From assembly GCA_041394185.1 (NCBI GenBank), contig JAWKIQ010000002.1:310001-374000 (forward strand): DNA of 64,000 nucleotides, read 5' to 3'. This document shows, in pieces, positions 59,101-64,000 of the stretch; the stretch's first letter is position 1, and each line of letters opens with the position of its first letter. The DNA is from Acidimicrobiales bacterium (GTDB lineage: Bacteria; Actinomycetota; Acidimicrobiia; Acidimicrobiales; Poriferisodalaceae). The notes beneath the pieces were generated by a model. That model was given only the letters and a program-made list of their open reading frames with translations, was not told the origin of the DNA and searched no databases. The translations under genes were made by a program, and so were the position numbers.

Positions 59101-60441
59101 TCAGCGACCCGAGATAGACACCGACTCGACCAGCAGCGGTGCGGTGACGGTGCCTCCTGGCAGCATCTCGACCTCGGCGCCGACCTGGACGATGTCGAAC
59201 AGCAACCGCTGAATGGTGGTGGCCATGGTGGCCTCGCGAACCGGCTCGCAGATCATGCCGTCTCTGATCATGTGGCCTCGGATACCCACCGAGATGTCGC
59301 CACTGATTGCATTTACACCCGAGTGAATGCCGTTGATCGCCTCGATGAGAATCGCTTCGCCCGCATCGGCGAGCAGCTGTTGCGTGGTGGACGAGCCTGG
59401 TTCCATCCGCAGCGCCTGGTAACCCACCGACGGGGTCGACCGCGACGAGCGAACCGCCGAAGCCGTCGAGCTGGTTCCCGCACGTCTGGCCGACTCGCTG
59501 TGATAGAGGAACCGGTCGAGGCGCCCCGAGTCGATCAAGACGTTGGGTCTGGTGGCCAAACCCTCGCCGTCATGAAGGTCGGCGGCCAAGCTGGAGGGAT
59601 CGGTGGGGTCATCGACCAGCGTCAGCGCCTGCGAAGCCACGAGATCTCCGAGCCGGTCGGCAAACGGTGAACGGCCGCGATTGACCCGGTCGCCGGACAG
59701 GGTGCCTGCGACGATGCCCATCAACGACGCCGTCACCCGCGGGTCGAACACCGCTGCCATGCGGCCCGACGCCGGCTTGGAGGCCCCCAACATCGAAACC
59801 GCTCTTTCGACCCCATCGCGCGCGGCGCGCCCTATGTCGAGCAAACCGGGCGCTCGGGCTGCGTCGACCCCCGAACCGATCTGGGTCTCGGAGCCATCTC
59901 GGGCCAGTGGAGACACCGCGACCGAACACGAACCACCATCGGACCAGACGTCGATCCCCTGGGTGCTGACCACCGCAGCCTCGCCCCAAGCGTCGGAGAA
60001 CGCGGCAACCCGAACTCCCTCGATCCGCGAATCGAGCGAACGCGCCAACCTCTCGACCTCGATGGCCATGTCGATGCGCTGCTGATCTGTTAGCAGGGTC
60101 AGCGACGGGTCCAACAGCCCGAAGGCCGGCAGCGAGACGCCATCGGGTGAGACCAGGCCCACGAACGGATCGGGTTCGGCCAGCGAGGCGTTCTCGCGCG
60201 CCTCGTCCAGCATCGCCAGTGCAATCTCGAGATCGGCCGCACCAGCGGATGCGAACCCTTGGCGTGAGTCGAACACCACCCGCACGCCAACACCTGCCGA
60301 GCTGCCCGACTTGAGCGACTCGACCCGACCCTCGTGGGCCCTGACGGTGGTGGACCGGCCCCTGGCCGCATAGACCTCGACCTGCTCGCCTGGTCGGGCC
60401 CTGGCAACTACAGACCGAGCGAGCTCGGTCAGCTCACTCAT
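59101..60441 (-). CDS. PmbA/TldE-like protein, second copy
   Basis: 446 residues from ATG 60441, which overlaps the upstream copy as ATGA. U62-family, lacking the HExxxH zinc site of TldD. Shows VRAHEGRVESLKSGSSAGVGVRVV, GTLSGDRVNRGRSPFADRLGD, GLATRPNVLIDSGRLDRFLY and GDISVGIRGHMIRDG. TldD/TldE complexes trim peptides such as microcin precursors. Confidence 0.88.
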   Translation of the reverse strand: MSELTELARSVVARARPGEQVEVYAARGRSTTVRAHEGRVESLKSGSSAGVGVRVVFDSRQGFASAGAADLEIALAMLDEARENASLAEPDPFVGLVSPDGVSLPAFGLLDPSLTLLTDQQRIDMAIEVERLARSLDSRIEGVRVAAFSDAWGEAAVVSTQGIDVWSDGGSCSVAVSPLARDGSETQIGSGVDAARAPGLLDIGRAARDGVERAVSMLGASKPASGRMAAVFDPRVTASLMGIVAGTLSGDRVNRGRSPFADRLGDLVASQALTLVDDPTDPSSLAADLHDGEGLATRPNVLIDSGRLDRFLYHSESARRAGTSSTASAVRSSRSTPSVGYQALRMEPGSSTTQQLLADAGEAILIEAINGIHSGVNAISGDISVGIRGHMIRDGMICEPVREATMATTIQRLLFDIVQVGAEVEMLPGGTVTAPLLVESVSISGR

Positions 60442-61793
60442 CGACCACCCACGCTGACACCCTCGATCGCCAGGCTGACGCCCGCCGCGGTGCCAGGGAC
60501 GCGCTCTATGTCGGAGCCGACGGCGATGGTGTCTTGCAGCATCCGCTGCAGCGTCGAGCCGATCGTGAACTCGCGCACAGGCTCGGCCAGTTCGCCGTTG
60601 CGGATGCGGACGCCTTCCGCGCCGGTGCTGAAGTCTCCCGACACGGGGTTGACTCCAGAGTGCAGACCAGACACAGATCCGATCAAGATGCCTTCGCCGA
60701 TGCTGCGATAGATGTCTTCGGGGCTCTGCTGACCCGGCGTCAGGGTGAGAGCTCGGCAACCAACACCAGGAATCGACGCATGCCCGCCTCTGACGGCATT
60801 GCCTGTCGACTTGGTGCCGACGCGCGCCGCCGACGAGGCGTTGTGGACATATCCCCTGAGCGTGCCTGCGCCGATCAGCACGTTGCGCCTGGAGGCGATC
60901 CCCTCACCGTCGAAGGCACTGGCAGCGAAGGCTTCGGGGTCTGTGGGATCGTCGACCAGGGTTATCAACGAACTGGCGACCTCTTGGTCGAGGCGGCCGG
61001 CGAACAACGACCGCCCCTTGTTGACCGCTTCGCCCGACAGCGTCGACCCGATGATCCCGAGAAACATCGAGGTCACCAGCGGGTCGAGCACAACGGTGCA
61101 ACGCGTCGAGTCGGGTTTGGTGGCTCCGAGCATTCGCGTCGCCCTGGTGGCAGCCGCGGCCGCGGCCGCCTCGATGTCGAGGACACCGGGCCCACGCCCG
61201 ACCGACCACCCGAAGCCGACCTGGGCTCCTGCGGTGTCGGTGGCCAGCGCAAAGGTGCTGAGCCCAGCCCTGGTGGCCCGGCTCTCGACGGCGATGCCCG
61301 TGGTCGAGGCCAGAGCGGCTTCGCCGATGGCATCGAAATAGTCGGCCGACTCGATGCCCGTGATCCTGGAATCGGAGCGCCGCAGGGCGGCTTCGAGTTC
61401 GAGCGCCATCTGCACCTTGTGTTCGGTGGGGGTGGTGTCGACCGCTGGGTCAAAGACGTGCAACTCGGCGGGGGCCACATCGTCTGGACCGGCCAACACC
61501 AGCCACGGATCTGGGCTGGCGAACTCGGCGTTGTCGCGCGCCGCGTCGAGGGCCTCGGCCACCGCAGCGGGCTCGAGGCTGCCTGCGTAGGCGAAACCCT
61601 GGCGGCCGTCGACCACGACGCGCACACCAACGCCCAGCGACTCGGCCGACGAGAGCGACTCGACCTGGCCTTCGTATGCCCTGATCTCGGTCGAGCGCGA
61701 GCGGGCCACATAGGCCTCGACCCCCTCGCCGTCGCGAGCGCGCGACACCACCCCTGCAGCGATGTCGAGCAGGTCTGGTGAGCCGGCCGTCAC
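60438..61793 (-). CDS. pmbA: PmbA/TldE-like protein, first copy
   Basis: 451 residues from GTG 61793 (GTGA with the tldD stop). Same fold as the following gene: IRAYEGQVESLSSAESLGVGVRVV, GEAVNKGRSLFAGRLDQEV, GIASRRNVLIGAGTLRGYVHN, and SGDFSTGAEGVRIRNGEL near the C-terminus. Probable inactive partner of TldD. Two TldE-like copies in tandem are unusual. Confidence 0.88.
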   Translation of the reverse strand: MTAGSPDLLDIAAGVVSRARDGEGVEAYVARSRSTEIRAYEGQVESLSSAESLGVGVRVVVDGRQGFAYAGSLEPAAVAEALDAARDNAEFASPDPWLVLAGPDDVAPAELHVFDPAVDTTPTEHKVQMALELEAALRRSDSRITGIESADYFDAIGEAALASTTGIAVESRATRAGLSTFALATDTAGAQVGFGWSVGRGPGVLDIEAAAAAAATRATRMLGATKPDSTRCTVVLDPLVTSMFLGIIGSTLSGEAVNKGRSLFAGRLDQEVASSLITLVDDPTDPEAFAASAFDGEGIASRRNVLIGAGTLRGYVHNASSAARVGTKSTGNAVRGGHASIPGVGCRALTLTPGQQSPEDIYRSIGEGILIGSVSGLHSGVNPVSGDFSTGAEGVRIRNGELAEPVREFTIGSTLQRMLQDTIAVGSDIERVPGTAAGVSLAIEGVSVGGR

Positions 61794-63193
61794 GCTGCGG
61801 TACCGCCCACGGTCAGTCGGCTGACCCGCAACGTCGGCTGACCGTCGCCCACGGGCACGCCCTGACCGTCCTTGCCGCAAGTGCCGGGGTGACCCATCTC
61901 GAAGTCGTTGCCCAGCGCATCGATGTCCATCAGCACCTGGGGGCCGTTGCCGATCAGGTTTCCCTCACGGAGCGGTTCGGTGATCTTGCCGTCCTCGATC
62001 AGATAGGCCTCGAGCATTCCGAATACGAAGTCGCCCGTGGCCGTGTTCACCTGGCCGCCACCGAGCTGGGCTACATAGACGCCGTAGGGGGTTTGGGCGA
62101 CGATCTCGTCGGGATCCTCGACACCGTTCAGAACGTAGGTGTTGGTCATGCGCACCATCGGCAGATGTTGATAGCTCTGCCTGCGGCCGTTGCCCGACGG
62201 TGCTCGCCCTTCGGCCCTGGCCCGGATGTGATCCCACATGTAGTCGGTGAGTACCCCGTTTTCGATGAGGGTGTTGCGCGCCCCGGGATGGCCCTCGTCG
62301 TCATAGGTGAAATGGCCCCACTCGCGAGCCATCGTGGCGTCGTCGACCAGAGTGATGGCCGGGTTGGCCACGATCTCGCCGATGCGGTCCTTGAACACCG
62401 ATGCACCCTTGCGCACAAGGTCGGCCTCCAGGCCGTGGCCGCACGCTTCGTGGAACAAGACGCCGCCGCCGCCACGCTTGATGACCACCGGCAACTCGCC
62501 AGACGGTGCAGGGCGGGCCCTCAGCTTGGTGACAGCGCGGTTGGCGGCACGTTCGGCCAGCTCGGCGACGTCGTGATCGTCGAAGAGTTCGAAGCCCATG
62601 GTGTAGCCGATCGACTCGCGACCGGTCTGCATGCCGGTGTCGCCCGACGCCACGGCGCTGACGCTGAACAGGGTTCGAACCTGATCGTCGCTGGCCCACA
62701 CCCCCTCGCTGTTGGCGACGAGGATGCGCCTGCGCCCGTCGCTGTAGCGGGCGCTGACCTGGGTTATCGAGTTGGACACCGCCCGGGCGGCACCGTCGGC
62801 CGATCGAAGCAGCGCCACCTTGTCGGCCTTGGAGACCGCCTCGGGATACGTCGCCACGACGGTGGCGCCGGGAGCCGAAGGCTTCATGGCAACTGCCTTG
62901 ACGCCCGACGAACGTTCCTGGGCCACCGCGGCCGCTGCCACAGCGGCTGCTCTGAGACCCTCGGGCGACAGGTCGGCCGTGTGCGCGTAGCCGGTGGTGT
63001 CGCCGGCTATGACCCGAATGCCGGCGCCGCGATCGCGACCCGATGTCAGCTCCTCGACCCTTCCGTCGTCGAGTACGGCACTGACGTTCGACCGATCTTC
63101 GACGAACACCTCGGCGAAATCGGCGCCCTTCGACAGGCCGGCCGCAATGGTCGCCTCGACTAGTCCGCGGTCGAGCAGTTGTGTATCGAACAC
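61790..63193 (-). CDS. tldD: TldD metalloprotease
   Basis: 467 residues. Zinc site HExxxH is visible as HEACGH (His 248, Glu 249, His 253), with downstream GDFVFGMLEAYLIEDGKITEP and the N-terminal FAEVFVEDRSN. Active subunit of the TldD/E peptidase. First gene of the tldD-pmbA-pmbA operon. Confidence 0.93.
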   Translation of the reverse strand: MFDTQLLDRGLVEATIAAGLSKGADFAEVFVEDRSNVSAVLDDGRVEELTSGRDRGAGIRVIAGDTTGYAHTADLSPEGLRAAAVAAAAVAQERSSGVKAVAMKPSAPGATVVATYPEAVSKADKVALLRSADGAARAVSNSITQVSARYSDGRRRILVANSEGVWASDDQVRTLFSVSAVASGDTGMQTGRESIGYTMGFELFDDHDVAELAERAANRAVTKLRARPAPSGELPVVIKRGGGGVLFHEACGHGLEADLVRKGASVFKDRIGEIVANPAITLVDDATMAREWGHFTYDDEGHPGARNTLIENGVLTDYMWDHIRARAEGRAPSGNGRRQSYQHLPMVRMTNTYVLNGVEDPDEIVAQTPYGVYVAQLGGGQVNTATGDFVFGMLEAYLIEDGKITEPLREGNLIGNGPQVLMDIDALGNDFEMGHPGTCGKDGQGVPVGDGQPTLRVSRLTVGGTAA

Positions 63194-63235
63194 TGGTGCG
63201 CCTCCCTGATCGTGTGGCGATCAGGGTATGCGTAC

Positions 63236-64000
63236 TCAGCCGAACATCGACGGGTCGAGGCTCATGAACTCGTCCGGCACCTTCACGTCGACGTCGACAC
63301 CGAAGTCGCTGAGTTCCATCACCACACCACCCGACATACCCATCGAGTCGAACTGCATCTCGAAGCGGCGTACCTGACCATGGTCGTCTATCCAGACGAA
63401 GATCGGCACGTCACCGGTCATGAACCCAGAGGGGTCCAGCTCGGCGGCATCGAGGGTCACCGCGAACATCGTGGTGTCGACTCCCCCAACCGTGTCGGTG
63501 CCAACCTGTTCCACATCGGCCACCGACCGAAGCCCGTCCAGCAGGGTGCCGGGTTCCTCGAACGCCAGTCCCATCGACGAGATGGCATCGCTCGAGCCTT
63601 CACTGGGCACTGCTACCCAGTCGGCCGATGAGCCCATCATCTGGGTCAAGGCCGGAAACCTCATGTAGGCGGTGTCGCCTGCGACGACGATGTCTATCTT
63701 GCCGTCGCCGAACAGGTCGCCGAAAAGGTCGAGCTCTTGATCGGACATGCCCTCGAGAAGCGAGCTCATGTCCATGGTCATAGTCGCTTCGTTGGTTCGC
63801 GAATCGATGGCGCCGTCCACCTCGAAGCGCATCTCTTCCATACCGAACTCGGGCGCCGAGAACGACATCAACATCGCGAACCGATAAGACGTCGCTGTCG
63901 AGGTACGGTCGACGGCGGCGATCAACATCGCATCGGTGCCATCGAGCTCGACAAGCGGCAGGTCGGCTCCCTGGCCCACCGATCCGGAACCCGATCCACC
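63236..64000 (-). CDS. Probable LppX/LprG-like lipoprotein, C-terminal part
   Basis: About 254 codons are in the window and the 5' end runs off the right edge. The first visible residues, GGSGSGSVGQGADL, look like the flexible linker after a lipobox cysteine. The body alternates short strands (FRFEVDGAI-type, VAGDTAYMRFPALTQMM, VPIFVWIDDHGQVRRFEMQF), as in mycobacterial LppX/LprG proteins that carry lipids. Lipid attachment itself cannot be seen here. It is 43 bases upstream of tldD on the same strand. Confidence 0.65.
   Translation of the reverse strand, partial: GGSGSGSVGQGADLPLVELDGTDAMLIAAVDRTSTATSYRFAMLMSFSAPEFGMEEMRFEVDGAIDSRTNEATMTMDMSSLLEGMSDQELDLFGDLFGDGKIDIVVAGDTAYMRFPALTQMMGSSADWVAVPSEGSSDAISSMGLAFEEPGTLLDGLRSVADVEQVGTDTVGGVDTTMFAVTLDAAELDPSGFMTGDVPIFVWIDDHGQVRRFEMQFDSMGMSGGVVMELSDFGVDVDVKVPDEFMSLDPSMFG

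Overview
The window is a high-GC bacterial chromosome segment from an Actinomycetota member. Three things point there directly: two tiny actinobacterial ribosomal proteins (bS22-like at 6476-6565 and bL37-like at 19127-19213), an Rpf-type resuscitation factor, and the gene strings metG-tatD-rpf-rsmA-ispE and glmU-prs-rplY-pth-mfd. Class Acidimicrobiia is my best guess from overall style; a marker-gene tree would be needed to settle it. Two tRNAs are present, tRNA-Gln(UUG) and tRNA-Ala(CGC). No rRNA or CRISPR array was seen.

Layout. 1-11.5 kb is mostly minus-strand housekeeping: mfd (cut by the edge), pth, rplY, prs, a shortened glmU, tRNA-Gln, an ECF sigma/anti-sigma pair, ispE, rsmA, an Rpf-like factor, tatD and metG. 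11.7-16.7 kb is a plus-strand run of a PAS-GGDEF protein, a MocR-like regulator lacking its PLP lysine, and a GT2-PilZ glycosyltransferase, which looks like c-di-GMP-linked polysaccharide control. 16.7-24.6 kb holds rsmI, a DUF192 gene, ychF, bL37, two poorly known genes and an O-acetylation module (MBOAT plus two SGNH proteins). 24.6-33.6 kb has a phosphohexomutase, a PfkB kinase, an M1 aminopeptidase, CtaG/SCO copper-insertion genes and a DUF445 protein. 33.6-43.9 kb has xylB-xylA, an orphan DNA methyltransferase with three hairpin repeats in its leader, a secreted HExxH protein, a DUF4328/septum-formation protein, and a divergent pair of citrate synthase homologues sharing a 26-bp palindrome.

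43,990-52,518 is an integrated element of about 8.5 kb in the tRNA-Ala gene, bounded by a 51-bp direct repeat. It carries an intact tyrosine integrase beside the restored tRNA, an excisionase, a second broken recombinase, a winged-helix replication initiator, two coiled-coil scaffold-like proteins, an HNH nuclease, a terminase small subunit, an HK97-type capsid protein and a small spike-base-like protein. I see no large terminase, portal, protease or tail gene. This is the general plan of the mycobacterial phiRv1/phiRv2 elements and of capsid-encoding phage satellites. Several of its genes are interrupted by one-base shifts, mostly explainable as indels in short homopolymers, while neighbouring host genes are open. 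The initiator gene contains iteron-like repeats conserved as DNA across reading frames beside an AT-rich patch, resembling the lambda ori inside gene O. Matching 20-bp integrase arm-type sites lie inside both ends.

52.6-64 kb returns to host genes: a membrane protein, moaC-moaA-moeA for molybdenum cofactor, a UDPGP-family pyrophosphorylase, an FmdB zinc-ribbon protein, a SAF-like membrane protein, a PHP phosphoesterase, a TldD-PmbA-PmbA operon and the C-terminal part of a probable lipoprotein that runs off the right edge. Host genes are tightly packed, with many ATGA or GTGA stop/start overlaps, so operon-level translational coupling is common.
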